From the NCBI GenBank assembly GCA_016705335.1, contig JADIYN010000013.1:1-64000 (forward strand): a DNA stretch of 64,000 nucleotides, given 5' to 3'. Under the pieces are notes generated by a model. That model was not told the DNA's origin and searched no databases. It saw only the letters and a program-made list of their open reading frames with translations. A program made the position numbers and the translations under genes. Positions 10,951 to 20,516 of this stretch are shown here, one piece after another (position 1 is the stretch's first letter; each line of letters opens with the position of its first letter). The stretch is from Draconibacterium sp. GTDB lineage: Bacteria; Bacteroidota; Bacteroidia; Bacteroidales; Prolixibacteraceae.

Positions 10951-10974
10951 GGGCGAAAAATTGAAAAAAGTCCG

Positions 10975-11000
10975 AAGACCGAAGACCAAAGGCAGAATAC
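10975..11000. repeat. Short tandem CCGAAGA tract
   Basis: A small intergenic tract of reiterated words (AGTCCGAAGACCGAAGACC) just upstream of the glycosyltransferase start. Similar word-like tracts occur at 25280-25300 (CTTCCGACTTCCGACTTC) and in the hairpin at 7005. No coding content. Confidence 0.5.
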
Positions 11001-11047
11001 GGAATCACGAAGCGGGAAGTTGATGGAAGCAGGATTACAGAGAATCA

Positions 11048-11677
11048 TCAGTTTCTTGATTTTAGTTTTTCATTTTTTGATTTGATCTCAAAAATAAAAT
11101 GCAACAAAAATTCGATTGCACCAATCAGCATTATTGAATTACCCAACAATTCGAGTCCTTCTTCGGTTGCAGCTTTTGCCAAACGGTAACTTTCATCGTG
11201 ATACAGGAGTTGCCAGAATTTTGAGCGGCCAAACAACCTGCTAAAAATATAGGTAATTAAAAACCCGGACATAAACCATGTTGATGCCGGGACACTAAAA
11301 AACCGGATCGTGGCAGGTTTTATCTTCTTGAAATCGCGGATTACAAGCCAGACAACAATTGTAAAAACCAGCGAAACCGGGTAAATCCAGTGATGAATAA
11401 GAAAATTAAACTCACGGATGAACGAAATCAGAAAAAAAAGCGAAACAATATTTGAAACAGGCTGGATTTCTTTCCATTTAAAACCAAGCATCAAATAAAA
11501 ACCAAACAAAATAAAAAGAATGAGTTCCTGACCGATTTCAGTGAAAGTAATTTCGCCAAAATAACCGTCTTCCATCGTGTGTGCGGCATCAAAAAAAATG
11601 GATTCGGCAACACCAAACATTAGCAGTGAATATAAAACGACCCGAATGGCAATAAACAACGGCGAGTAGATTTTCAT
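11048..11677 (-). CDS. Conserved integral membrane protein
   Basis: About 209 residues with six probable membrane helices. The start is placed at ATG 11677 (MKIYSPLFIAIRV), because the longer frame adds a polar leader untypical of a membrane protein. Visible features are a charged loop between helices 1 and 2 (FFDAAHTMEDGYFGE) and a conserved-looking AATEEGLELLGN before the last helix. I do not recognise the family. It lies between the M16 terminator and the glycosyltransferase on the same strand, and is intact. Confidence 0.7.
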   Translation of the reverse strand: MKIYSPLFIAIRVVLYSLLMFGVAESIFFDAAHTMEDGYFGEITFTEIGQELILFILFGFYLMLGFKWKEIQPVSNIVSLFFLISFIREFNFLIHHWIYPVSLVFTIVVWLVIRDFKKIKPATIRFFSVPASTWFMSGFLITYIFSRLFGRSKFWQLLYHDESYRLAKAATEEGLELLGNSIMLIGAIEFLLHFIFEIKSKNEKLKSRN

Positions 11678-11718
11678 TGAATTGTGAATTTGAAACCTCA
11701 AAAATAAACTATTTGAAC

Positions 11719-11752
11719 AAAAAAAAGCCGGAATTAAAATTAATCCCGGCTT
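11719..11752 (-). terminator. Intrinsic terminator of the M16 gene
   Basis: Arms AAGCCGGAATTA (11725-11736) and TAATCCCGGCTT (11741-11752) pair with one mismatch, followed on the minus strand by a T-tract (A-tract at 11719-11726 on plus). It starts about 20 bases after the M16 stop codon. Confidence 0.8.
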
Positions 11753-11770
11753 CCTGTTATTTTTTATTAA

Positions 11771-14572
11771 TTATTTTTCAGGTGCAAGCGCAACACTTAC
11801 ATAATTGTTAAAATCGAACCAGTCGGTAAAAGCTTTTTTGGTTGAATCGGCAGTGAGGTTTTTTACAAGTTTATCGAAAGTTCCAAACTCAGAAAAATCG
11901 CCGCCTTTTAAATAATATGTATTACTTAAAACGCCCATCCAGTAACCGTTTTCACGCAAAGCAGTTTCACGCTCGCGAATCATTTTTTCCTGTGCTTTTG
12001 CAACTTCTTCAGTAGTTGGTCCATTTTGTTTGTATTCGGCAATAATATCAAAAACAGCTTTTTTCAGTTCATCCAGTTTTTGTGGCGCTGTTCCGTAGGC
12101 AACGGTAATTGTATATTCTTGTTTAGGAAATTTTGTTGATGCACCATAAGCGCCAATTGAATACACGCTGCTTTTATCTTCGCGAATTACCTCCAGCAAA
12201 CGGGTAGTGAGTATTTTGGAAACGGCATCCAACTGCAACTGGTTTTGTGTGTTAAAATCGAAATCGCCATGAAAAACGATGTATTGGGTGCTTTTATCTT
12301 CCTGTCCACGTTTAACCACTTTTTCAACAACACCTTCCGGTTTTTCTATGCCAAGGTCAACCCAGTTTTCTTTCTCAGGAACCGAAGGAATTCCACCTAT
12401 ATATTTCTCTACCAAGGGTTTAAATTCATCCATATTTATATTCCCAACAAAAAAGAATTTAAAATCAGCCGCATTTTTAAACCGTTCTTTTGCAATTTGC
12501 TTCATCCGGTTAAAATCGACTTCGCTTAACAGTTCTTTTGTCATAGGGCGGGCGCGTTCATTGTAATTGGCCATGGTTACGCTCATTGTATCCTGGAAAG
12601 CCGATTCAGGAGAAGCTGATTTATTTTCAAGGATTCCGGACATACGTGCCATTAAAGATTGATAACTGCTTTGGTCGAACCTGAGTTCAGTAAAATAGAG
12701 ATACAACATTTGCAACAATGTTTCTACATCTTTTACCGATGATTGTCCGCTAAAACTTTCGCGCAACTGGCTGATGCCAGGCGAAATGCTGAATACTTTG
12801 TTGGAAAGCATTTTGTCGAGGGTTATTTTATCGAAACCGGCAATACCGCTCAGTTCAATCAAATCTGTTGCAAAATCTGCCGAAATATCATCTTTTAGTG
12901 GGTACAACGAATTTCCGCCCAAACTCCATGCGTTAAAAAGAATTTCATCTTCTTTGAAATCGGTTTTTTTCACAATTACAGTTGCGCCATTTTCAAGTGT
13001 CCACTCAACTGCATCCACATTTTCAAGCTTATTTTCATTTTTCACTTTACTTCCCGAAGGTCCATATTCAACTAAGGGCACATTTGAAACTGCATCTTCG
13101 TAAGGTTCAATTTTCATGGTTTTCACATCATCAAGAACCGCGAATATTTCTTCTTTACCGGGTACTTTTACACCATCAATTTCAGGAGCTGCAACAACGA
13201 CAACCCTATTTTCATCGGTTACCCACTTATCAGCTAGTGCATTAATTTCGCTTGCTGAAATGGTTGGTAAAAAGGTTTTGAAATATTCAAATTCATTTTC
13301 AATTCCAGGAAACGGTTCTTCAGTCAGCAGAAAATTGCGTTTATACTCATCGGCAAAATTTATTGATTTTTGATTATTCCTTTCGTTGTAAGATTTTTCA
13401 ATTCCATTTAAAAGGGCCGTTTTTTGACGTTCCAACTCTGTTTCGGTAAACCCAAACTGGCGAACACGTTCATTTTCAATAAGTACTGCCTTAAGCCCTT
13501 CTTCAATTTTACCGTTGTTGGCAACCGCAACCGACTGATAAACACTCTTTGGTCCGAACATAGTAGAATATGATGATTGTGCCATTAAAAAGGGTGGTTC
13601 GGCTTGTTGCAATTTTTCAGACAAGCGATTGTTTATCATTCCATTATAAAGTCCTTCCATTATTGACTCTCTGTAATCACCCAGAGTTTTCGACTTTTCA
13701 AGAGGGTGTTTATAAAACACGAATGACAATGGGTATTGTGCTTCCTTATCGGTGTTGATGCTAACCAAAGTCTCCTTGTGATCAGGAATTTCAAAATATT
13801 TTTTTGCTCTCGGATTTTTTGCCGCCGGAATTGCAGAGAATTTTTCCTTTACCGTTTTTACCATTTCTTCCTGGTTGAAATCACCAACAACAATTACCGC
13901 CTGTAAATCGGGCCTGTACCAGTCTTTTCTAAAACGTCGCAAAGCATCAGGCGGACAATTATCAATTATATCCATTTTTCCAATTGGCAATCTTTCAGCA
14001 TATTTTGAATTGTGCAGAAATACGGGCAACCATTTTTGCTGCATCCTTTCATTTGCATCCTTTCCCATGCGCCATTCTTCATGAATTACTCCCCGTTCGT
14101 TGTTAATTTCTTCATCTGAATCTGTATTTTGTGAAGCCCAGTCATACAAAACCTGCAAACCTTTTTCCATGTATTCTGATGAATCCAATGGAACTTTCAG
14201 CATATAAACAGTTTCATCGAAGCTTGTGTAAGCATTAATTTCAGGGCCAAATTCCATCCCGATTGATTCGAAATAATTAATTAATTCATGTTTTGGGAAA
14301 TTTTTTGTGCCATTGAACGACATGTGTTCGCAAAAATGCGCCAAACCTTGCTGGTCGTCATCTTCATCAACCGAACCTGCTTTTACAACAAGGAAAAGTT
14401 CAGCCCTGTTTTTTGGGTTTTCGTTGGAACGGACATAATAAGTCATCCCATTTTCAAGAACGCCTTTACTAACTTTTGGGTCTTGCGGGATTTTGTCCTT
14501 TAAATCGAAATTTGTTTGTGCCGACAGTAAAATTGAACTGCACAAAAGGAGTAAACTCAAAATTAATTTCAT
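11771..14572 (-). CDS. M16 family zinc metallopeptidase
   Basis: A 933-residue pitrilysin/insulinase-type protease, intact. Signal peptide (residues 1-19). The inverted zinc motif HxxEH is H79-F-C-E82-H83, followed by the third ligand in the INNERGVIHEEW region. The four-domain arrangement of two active-like and inactive-like halves fits the length, and the second half contains FFVGNINMDEF and the family motif ending AYGTAPQKLDELKKAV. It degrades peptides in the periplasm. The gene follows the HAD phosphatase gene by 62 bp on the same strand and ends in a clear terminator. Confidence 0.92.
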   Translation of the reverse strand: MKLILSLLLLCSSILLSAQTNFDLKDKIPQDPKVSKGVLENGMTYYVRSNENPKNRAELFLVVKAGSVDEDDDQQGLAHFCEHMSFNGTKNFPKHELINYFESIGMEFGPEINAYTSFDETVYMLKVPLDSSEYMEKGLQVLYDWASQNTDSDEEINNERGVIHEEWRMGKDANERMQQKWLPVFLHNSKYAERLPIGKMDIIDNCPPDALRRFRKDWYRPDLQAVIVVGDFNQEEMVKTVKEKFSAIPAAKNPRAKKYFEIPDHKETLVSINTDKEAQYPLSFVFYKHPLEKSKTLGDYRESIMEGLYNGMINNRLSEKLQQAEPPFLMAQSSYSTMFGPKSVYQSVAVANNGKIEEGLKAVLIENERVRQFGFTETELERQKTALLNGIEKSYNERNNQKSINFADEYKRNFLLTEEPFPGIENEFEYFKTFLPTISASEINALADKWVTDENRVVVVAAPEIDGVKVPGKEEIFAVLDDVKTMKIEPYEDAVSNVPLVEYGPSGSKVKNENKLENVDAVEWTLENGATVIVKKTDFKEDEILFNAWSLGGNSLYPLKDDISADFATDLIELSGIAGFDKITLDKMLSNKVFSISPGISQLRESFSGQSSVKDVETLLQMLYLYFTELRFDQSSYQSLMARMSGILENKSASPESAFQDTMSVTMANYNERARPMTKELLSEVDFNRMKQIAKERFKNAADFKFFFVGNINMDEFKPLVEKYIGGIPSVPEKENWVDLGIEKPEGVVEKVVKRGQEDKSTQYIVFHGDFDFNTQNQLQLDAVSKILTTRLLEVIREDKSSVYSIGAYGASTKFPKQEYTITVAYGTAPQKLDELKKAVFDIIAEYKQNGPTTEEVAKAQEKMIRERETALRENGYWMGVLSNTYYLKGGDFSEFGTFDKLVKNLTADSTKKAFTDWFDFNNYVSVALAPEK

Positions 14573-14633
14573 ATTGTTTGTTTTTAAATTTTAAAATGAA
14601 ACTGAAAATAAACGAACCGCAAAATACAACAAA

Positions 14634-15478
14634 TTACAGCACTATTGGTTGAATAACATCGGCAAAAGCATCATTTTCGTTGGAAGAAACAATTGGATAC
14701 AAATGCTTTATTTCTTTGGGCGCATTCTCGGTTAAGAACGAATGTCCGGTAAATGCAAGTAAATCGAAATCATTGTAATCATTACCTATTCCCAAAGTTT
14801 CGTTTGGTTTGATATCCAATAAATTGCAAATATGTTTTACCCCGTTCCCTTTTGAAACCGAATGATGAAACACTTCAATCCAGATAAAACCTTTTGTGAT
14901 TGGCGATGAAGAACGAATGACCCGAATTTCGGGACAAACTGCCTCAATTTCTGATTTAAACTTTTGAAACCGGGTTTCGTTTTCGGGAATAATTACAAGA
15001 AACTGGCAAAGTTCGGTTTCGGGGAATGAAAGCGGTTGTAACTCGGTTGCGTATGCATTGTTAAAATTGAAATAGCGCTCAAACTCATCGCAATAATTAC
15101 CACCCCTGTGATACCAGTGCATGTGATTTTCGGGCGCCGGAAAAAAAGCATGGAAATTATAGCTTTTGTAAATAAATGTGTCAATAAGTTTTCGCACTGA
15201 ATGTTTACCAATATTCTGAAAAGTAACCTGTTTTTGATGCTTCCAGTCGAAAATACCCGCTCCCGAAGAATACACAATATAATCGAAAGGCATTTCGGGG
15301 TAAGAACGTCACATACTTTTTTCAAATTCCTTCCTGTGGCAGCAACGCGAATTATATTATTCAAACCCAGCAAATGCAGGGCTTCCAGATTATTCCGACT
15401 CACCGAATGATCATTTTTCAGAAATGTTCCGTCTAAATCGGTAGCCACTAGCCGGATGTGTTTTAAACCGTTTTTCAT
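14634..15478 (-). CDS. Cof-type HAD phosphatase, one frameshift
   Basis: Haloacid dehalogenase superfamily, Cof/IIB type, acting on phosphorylated sugars or nucleotides in the cytoplasm. The nucleophile motif is DLDGTF near the N-terminus (ATG 15478, MKNGLKHIRLVATDLDG), motif II is AATGRNLKK, motif III lies in KGNGVKHIC, and motif IV is GIGNDYNDFDLL. The frame breaks near 15295-15305 (DVLTP to FDYIVYSSGAG), and the rejoined protein is about 280 residues, the normal length. It is probably the first gene of a two-gene unit with the M16 protease. Confidence 0.85.
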
Positions 15479-15664
15479 AGCCGTAAAAATAGGGAAATTT
15501 TGAGGGAGAGAAAGAATGAAAACTGTTAAATGTTCGAGCGTGGAGTTTCCGAAACCATTATGTTTCAGTTTGAAGCGATACAAAATCTGCATTTGATTTC
15601 AGAACCGACTACACATAGCGTTTACACCTTAACAGTGGTCATATTTTTACATTTAAATCAATAC

Positions 15665-16294
15665 TTAATTTTCAATAGCAAAACTTAAAAATTGTATATC
15701 CTCCCGCGAAATTTCGTTCACTTTAATCCATCCGTATTTAAATTGGGAACCAATTTTTATTCTAATGCCAATATATTTAATTTCATTGATTAATTTATAC
15801 CATGGACCATTTGGCGCACTACCGACTGGAATAACAGTCCACATTGTCCGGGATTCATTGCTTTCTGACCAATCCTGTCTGTTGTCAATCCGTGCTTCAT
15901 AATTCAATGTGTCAACCCAGTTAATTTCATTATAACTTGCGTGTCCGGTATAATAAGACTCCATTTTTGTTGCTACCTGTAACCCGTTTTTTAAACCCAA
16001 CCTGTAATAAGGGAAATGCTCACCGGATGGAGTTCCTGTTTCGGGAGGAAGATGAATTCGTTGACTGATGAACAGTTCGTAAATTCCATCCTGATCTATA
16101 TCTATTGAATCGTTTCCAAGGTAATTATCTGTTAAAGTATCAAAGGTTAATTCAACTTTCAGAGGTGAAGCAAATTCATGATAAATAAAACCTGTGTCAT
16201 AAATTCCTGCAGAAACCGCTTGCCTTGTATCTTCATTTAAACATGAACCTAAAAAGAGCAGAATAATAAAATAGTAGAATAAATGTGTTTTCAT
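15665..16294 (-). CDS. Hypothetical lipoprotein
   Basis: 209 residues from ATG 16294, chosen because it gives a compact lipoprotein signal with lipobox LGSC (cysteine 18). The mature part includes DSIDIDQDGIYELFIS, an FG-GAP-like acidic loop that often binds calcium, and a C-terminal IRIKIGSQFKYGWIKV that recurs in uncharacterised Bacteroidota lipoproteins. No enzyme motif is seen. The gene is intact and stands alone. Confidence 0.7.
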   Translation of the reverse strand: MKTHLFYYFIILLFLGSCLNEDTRQAVSAGIYDTGFIYHEFASPLKVELTFDTLTDNYLGNDSIDIDQDGIYELFISQRIHLPPETGTPSGEHFPYYRLGLKNGLQVATKMESYYTGHASYNEINWVDTLNYEARIDNRQDWSESNESRTMWTVIPVGSAPNGPWYKLINEIKYIGIRIKIGSQFKYGWIKVNEISREDIQFLSFAIEN

Positions 16295-16618
16295 TTTATT
16301 TGTTATTACCACTTCTAAATTTAGAATAAAAATGACCAATATTAAAGGCTAACAATAATAATCTATCTTTTTAATAAAGTTCGTTTCAAAATGAATAATG
16401 GATTGCAACTGCACGCAGAACGGGACTTAACCCGATAAACTTTTTACGAAATACTGCTTTTTACCCCGATAGTTTTCGGGGCTAATTTCCTGTAAAATTT
16501 AAAAACCGCGCAAATAAGTAAATAGCACTGAACTTAGCTGGTGTAGTTCAATCCAGTTTATAGCGGAACTTGGTAGTGCCGACCGGTTATATTCCTATTT
16601 ATTAATGGCTGGTGTTTT
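16295..16618. other. Non-coding spacer with dispersed-repeat sequence
   Basis: No gene is seen. The spacer holds a CCCCGA/TCGGGG hairpin (16464-16481), a segment similar to 17931-17985 (16500-16554), and a segment similar to the complement of 45970-46040 (16540-16614). Confidence 0.6.
16500..16614 (+). repeat. Dispersed non-coding repeat, copy 1
   Basis: Two overlapping similarities are visible. TAAAAACCGCG...GCTGGTG recurs at 17931-17985. GGTGTAGTTCAA...TATTCCTATTTATTA...GCTGG recurs inverted at 45970-46040. It sits immediately downstream of the cupin gene, as cassette-type spacers do. Confidence 0.6.
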
Positions 16619-17077
16619 TTATATTTTCCATTTTGGAGTAAATGCAATTCTTTTCCCGTCGTCTGTTGTATATTCTTCCAATGAATTTTCTTTTGCTTGT
16701 ATACAAATATAAATCATATCTTCTTCTGAGGTATTGCACAAACTTCTCACTCCTTCAGGTGCAATTCTTATTACACTTCCTTCTTGAATCGGAAAACAAT
16801 CATCATCGACCTGATAATAACCAGAACCCTTTAGAATAATATAAGTTTCTTCGTCTTTGTAATGCATATGAAAATATCCCAATTCTGTTCTGGGTGGTAT
16901 TGTAGTAAAAGAAATTTCAGATCCTGTTGCTTTTGTTGGGTCTTTTACAAACACCTTTCCTTTAATTTCTGTTCCTAGTTTAGGGTGTATGAGAGAGTAT
17001 GTATTTATGTCTTTTAAACTTCCTATATTTATTGCTGTGTAATTTTTACTTTCTGAAATCTTTTCTACTTTTCTCAT
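16619..17077 (-). CDS. Cupin domain protein
   Basis: 152 residues from ATG 17077 (MRKVEKISESKNY). The single cupin barrel is clear: motif 1 is FHMHYKDEETYIILKG (His, His and Glu as metal ligands), followed by EGSVIRIAPEGVRSL as motif 2, although the usual late histidine is replaced by arginine. Function is open: such small cupins can be isomerases, dioxygenases or sugar-binding proteins. Its low-GC surroundings and position in a run of single minus-strand genes suggest it was acquired. Confidence 0.8.
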   Translation of the reverse strand: MRKVEKISESKNYTAINIGSLKDINTYSLIHPKLGTEIKGKVFVKDPTKATGSEISFTTIPPRTELGYFHMHYKDEETYIILKGSGYYQVDDDCFPIQEGSVIRIAPEGVRSLCNTSEEDMIYICIQAKENSLEEYTTDDGKRIAFTPKWKI

Positions 17078-17266
17078 ATTCTTAAAATTTTTAATTGAAC
17101 AATATTGCAAAATATTTTTTCTCTTTTTGATTGTATTTTTCTTCTAAGTAACTCTTTTAAGTGTATTGATGAACAGGGCAATGAAAATCATTTTCAAAAT
17201 ATTATTGTCCATAAATTTTTCCTTTAACAATTATAGAATCGATGGCGCAGTTTGTTGTTCCTGAAG

Positions 17267-17683
17267 TTATTGCATTGACTTAATTTCTTTGAATTTATCC
17301 ATATCCAAATAAATTACACCCCAAATATGTCCATCCAAATCTTCAATACTTCTAACTTGCATAAATCCTTCGTCAAGCATATCCATTGGCTCTGAACCGC
17401 CTGCTTTTAAGCCACTTTCAATAATTTCATTCACTCTGTCAAGGCTTTCAACAGGAAGTGTAAAAGAAGCAGCAATATTGTTTTTAGTATCTGCAATTTG
17501 TTTTTTGTTTCCGGAACTAAAAAATTCCTTTGACTGCAGCATTACATAAATTTGTTCGCCCCAGGCCATACACTTTTGATTTTCACCTGTAAATAAAGGA
17601 TAGTTTGTGAATCCTAACTTAGTGTAGAAATTCATTGATTTTTCCAAATCTTCAACTGGTAGATTGATAAAAATTTGTTTCAT
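17267..17683 (-). CDS. VOC/glyoxalase-like protein
   Basis: 138 residues from ATG 17683 (MKQIFINLPVEDLEKSM). It has the beta-alpha-beta-beta-beta modules of the vicinal oxygen chelate fold, with FYTKLGF in the first half and EDLDGHIWGVIYLD at the end. This is the PhnB-like or extradiol-like lactoylglutathione-lyase superfamily type, common as small accessory genes. The first-half histidine ligand is replaced by asparagine (FINLPV), so metal chemistry is uncertain. Intact. Confidence 0.8.
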   Translation of the reverse strand: MKQIFINLPVEDLEKSMNFYTKLGFTNYPLFTGENQKCMAWGEQIYVMLQSKEFFSSGNKKQIADTKNNIAASFTLPVESLDRVNEIIESGLKAGGSEPMDMLDEGFMQVRSIEDLDGHIWGVIYLDMDKFKEIKSMQ

Positions 17684-17930
17684 ATAAAAAATACTCCGTT
17701 TGTTATACAAATTAAGTCGTTTTATAAAAAAATAGTATTTCGATAGTTTGAATAAATCAGTAAGCTATTTTAATACAATATTTGCCAATTTGCTGTAATT
17801 TAAGGACAACAATTCAATTGGAATAGCGCCAATTACGGATTTGGCGTTGTGTCTGGACTTTTCACCATAAACTTCTTACGAGGATGTTCATTTCGTTCCG
17901 AAAATGTATTGTCAAATTTTCTTTAAAAGT

Positions 17931-17998
17931 TAAAAACCGCGTGAATATGTAAATGGTCATGAAACCGGCTGGTGCAGCTAAATCCCACCTAAGGTGGG
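17931..17998 (+). repeat. Dispersed repeat, copy 2, with hairpin
   Basis: TAAAAACCGCG to GGTGCAGCTAAATCC resembles 16500-16554. A perfect hairpin CCCACCT/AGGTGGG follows at 17984-17998. The truncated Bro-N frame ends inside this block. Confidence 0.55.
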
Positions 17999-18319
17999 AC
18001 TGGGGTTTGCCTTTTTGCCCGGAAACTCTTTGCCTAAAGCTATAATACCAGAGTAATCCAACATATCGGCTAAACGTTTTTTGCCGTCCGGAGCAAGAAA
18101 TTTCAACTGGGTAGTGACACTAACCAGTTGGCTGTTTTCTTTCTTTAACTTCGCTTTAAGATATTTCCAATAGTTGCGGGTTTTGGCGTAGTCGTCCTGG
18201 TCGGTAAGTAAAGCTACAATATCCAGCACACTAAACCACCATTTGGAGTTTTGCTCGTCCCAAACGGCCCGCACTTCGCGGTCGTCAAAAAAACGTATGG
18301 ATATTTTTGCATTACTCAT
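17978..18319 (-). pseudogene. Bro-N domain protein, 3'-truncated
   Basis: The N-terminal 113 residues of a BRO/antirepressor-type protein. SIRFFDDREVRAVWDE, KWWFSVLDIVALLT, RNYWKYLKAKLKKE and the DGKKRLADMLDYSGIIAL region are all typical. In relatives GKEFPGKKAN leads into a further domain. Here the frame leaves the family after KKAN and ends in PSPTLGGI, encoded by the hairpin and repeat at 17978-17998. The Bro-N fold binds DNA in phage and mobile-element regulators. It looks like the broken end of an element that was joined to the repeat. Confidence 0.75.
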
Positions 18320-18552
18320 AAATAAAATATTATCTATTCAGTTGCTTTGCAATATTCTTTTCAAAGTTATGACAATTTTAATTTTATAGTTACTGACGAA
18401 CGGTTGTGTTATGTTGCGAAGTGGATTTCGGAGAGCGTTCCTGTCCGCAGGACAACGAACTGCGAAACGAGCCCTCGATTGCTATCGGGGCGAAGTTGAC
18501 GAACCGCCAAACCCGCCCTGCAATATGTATATTGTTAACAACTGTAATTTTG
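18320..18552. other. Spacer with CCCGAT-type palindrome
   Basis: No gene. An imperfect hairpin CCCTCGATTGCTATCGGGG (18472-18490) belongs to the palindrome family seen in RNase P RNA. A further inverted pair GTCCGCAGGAC lies near 18443-18453. Confidence 0.5.
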
Positions 18553-19200
18553 TTAGTCATTCATTTGCATTATTATAATTCTCTTTGCAAAATATTCATT
18601 CTCAGGTTTCAAATCATGTAAAAGTCCACCAGCAATGAGCCGAATTGAAATTGTCCCTGCCGCTTTTCTTGCATCCAGATAATTTTGTATTAATGAGCCT
18701 TTAGTTATTATCGACTCAAGTGCAATTTGAAAATAACTTGGCTCAATCTCTTTAAGTCTTGGTTTAGATTTTAGAGAATTAACTATTGAATCGATATTTG
18801 ATTCCTTAGTTTCTTTGTTCGTGATTGCAATTGAGTTTGTGATTCCAAGGTCAGTATATGAAACAATAAACACTTTTTTGTCATGCCAAACTGTGTCAGG
18901 GTATATAGAGTCATATTTGGCGAATAAATTAGTTTTTTGCATTTCCTCAAGTTTGTCTTTATTTATTTTCCAAATATCTGGTTGTTTAGAGTCCGAAATT
19001 TCTGTCAAATATTTTTTGAATTTGAATTCTTCGTCTTTGTATCTGTTGTTTAAAAACAAGTCAAAGTCATTTACCAATTCGTTTAAATACTTGGTTTCTA
19101 TTTCCCCAAGAAAATTCTCAAATTTATTTATTCGGGCATTTTGTCCATGAGTATATAAAAAGAAGAATATTAAAAACATGAATGTTAAGATTTGTTTCAT
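18553..19200 (-). CDS. Hypothetical secreted protein
   Basis: 215 residues from ATG 19200 with a clear signal peptide (MKQILTFMFLIFFF, cleavage after HGQ). The mature part is mostly charged helices (EFKFKKYLTEISDS, NKDKLEEMQKTN) with one hydrophobic segment, and ends in IIMQMND. I recognise no domain. It is AT-rich and sits in the accessory stretch, in the same orientation as its neighbours. Confidence 0.65.
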   Translation of the reverse strand: MKQILTFMFLIFFFLYTHGQNARINKFENFLGEIETKYLNELVNDFDLFLNNRYKDEEFKFKKYLTEISDSKQPDIWKINKDKLEEMQKTNLFAKYDSIYPDTVWHDKKVFIVSYTDLGITNSIAITNKETKESNIDSIVNSLKSKPRLKEIEPSYFQIALESIITKGSLIQNYLDARKAAGTISIRLIAGGLLHDLKPENEYFAKRIIIMQMND

Positions 19201-19353
19201 TTTGGTTTTTTATTATTGTTGTTACCGTTGACAATATGGCCAGTAAGGGATTGCGGGCGATTTCCTATCAAGGTACACGAAAAGTTGAAGCGGGCTACAA
19301 ACCTTCGCATACCTCTGAAACCCTTATTGGCTATATTGTGTGTGTGCGGTATG

Positions 19354-20095
19354 TCATTTATTATCAATTTTCTTCAATAAATTCTTCAGTTCATTCATAT
19401 CACCTCGGAATCTGCTCAACTCCGTTCTAAATAAAAGTCCCCAAGTCTTAGTTCCGATTGGCTTTATCCATGTCAATACGGGAATCCAGTCCTTTGTTTT
19501 CACAGTCACTAAGTCAAGTTGACTAACTTTATCAAAGAGTACTTCACAGTCTGATTTGAGCTTTAATTCAGTCAATTTTTCCCATTGATTTTTCCAAAAG
19601 CCTTCATTTGTCCAGTCCAGTTTATTCAAACTCTCAATCAATGTGATTTTTATGTCACTATTTTTGCCGAATTGAAATTCATATTGATTATCCGAACGAA
19701 ACAATATCCAAGGTGTTGGTATGTTTTTTAATCTCAAGATCTGTCAGAATCAGCTCTTTTACTTTTCTCTTGGTGCAGTTTTTGAATTATTATCGGTTCA
19801 TTCTCATTCGAGTTTGGAAATAGTTCTTCCATATTCATTAAAATCCTCACAGTCGCAAACCACCATGTTCAATAAAAATCAATTTCTTTGTCGAAATCTA
19901 TCAATTTACTCTTTAAGAACTTTTTAGTCAGTTTGAAATCATGTTGTGCAGTGATTTTTCAAGTTTCTCATCAAAAAGTCAAACAAGTCAAGAAATTCCT
20001 GTACTGAGGCAATGGAGGCTAAAAACTCCTTCTTCTTGTACTTACTTTTTCCAAGCCTTTATGTTTTCTCTATGTTGTATGTTTTTACTCATGTT
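19354..20095 (-). pseudogene. Hypothetical protein(s), heavily frameshifted
   Basis: The part at 19354-19737 reads openly (PTPWILFRSDNQYEF, WKNQWEKLTELKL, VLTWIKPIGTKTWG, RGDMNELKNLLKKI), a conserved-looking small cytoplasmic protein. Upstream on the minus strand, short pieces in changing frames (MSKNIQHRENIKAW near 20095, then VQEEGVFSLHCLST, HDFKLTKKFLKSKLIDFDKE, VVCDCEDFNEYG, EIKKHTNTLDIVS) suggest a preceding gene or the N-terminus of the same one, broken at least five times. I recognise no family. It has more breaks than other genes here, so real decay is plausible. Confidence 0.5.
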
Positions 20096-20514
20096 CGATT
20101 TTGTCTTCTATGATTACCGCCAACATCTATATACCACAACATGCAGGTATTTATGCAAATACCGGAATGAGTTAATAGTTTGATTTATATCGCTTTTTGT
20201 AAAACGGGGTGTTTTGGTGCGGAAAATTCTGTTCATAATGTTTGGTTTAAATTGAGTATGTTTTTCAAATGTAAAAACATTTCATTTTAAAATATTAGGA
20301 ACTCTGATATTTTGTTTAACAATTGGGGTTTTAATTTTAAAACCTGGTGTTAAACTAAAACCCCTCCCGGCTGAAGCCGTAATCCCCCTTAAAAAAGGGG
20401 AGAAACGTTCTAATAGACAGTGTATTTAAAAATAAACTTGTGATTTTGTATTCACGCATTCATTCATTCAATCATTCAATCATTCAATCCTTCAATCCTT
20501 CACTCATTCACCCA
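20096..20514. other. Non-coding spacer with hairpins
   Basis: No convincing gene. Visible are a hairpin GGTATTT/AAATACC (20146-20163), a GGCTGAAGCC palindrome and a CCCCTT/AAGGGG hairpin near 20368-20402, and the ATTCA tandem tract described separately. Confidence 0.55.
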
Positions 20515-20516
20515 TT
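20458..20516. repeat. ATTCA(ATC) tandem tract
   Basis: Imperfect reiteration of ATTCATTCAATC-like units for about 58 bases. It ends at the stop codon of truA (TTA at 20515-20517 on plus). Confidence 0.75.

Noticed and set aside
12245..14503. A series of 60-110 codon plus-strand frames opposite the M16 protease
   Set aside because: They are antisense shadows of a well-conserved gene, with no start context or domain content.
20458..20516. CRISPR array
   Set aside because: The units are 4-8 bases in tandem without spacers. No repeat-spacer array or cas gene is present in the window.
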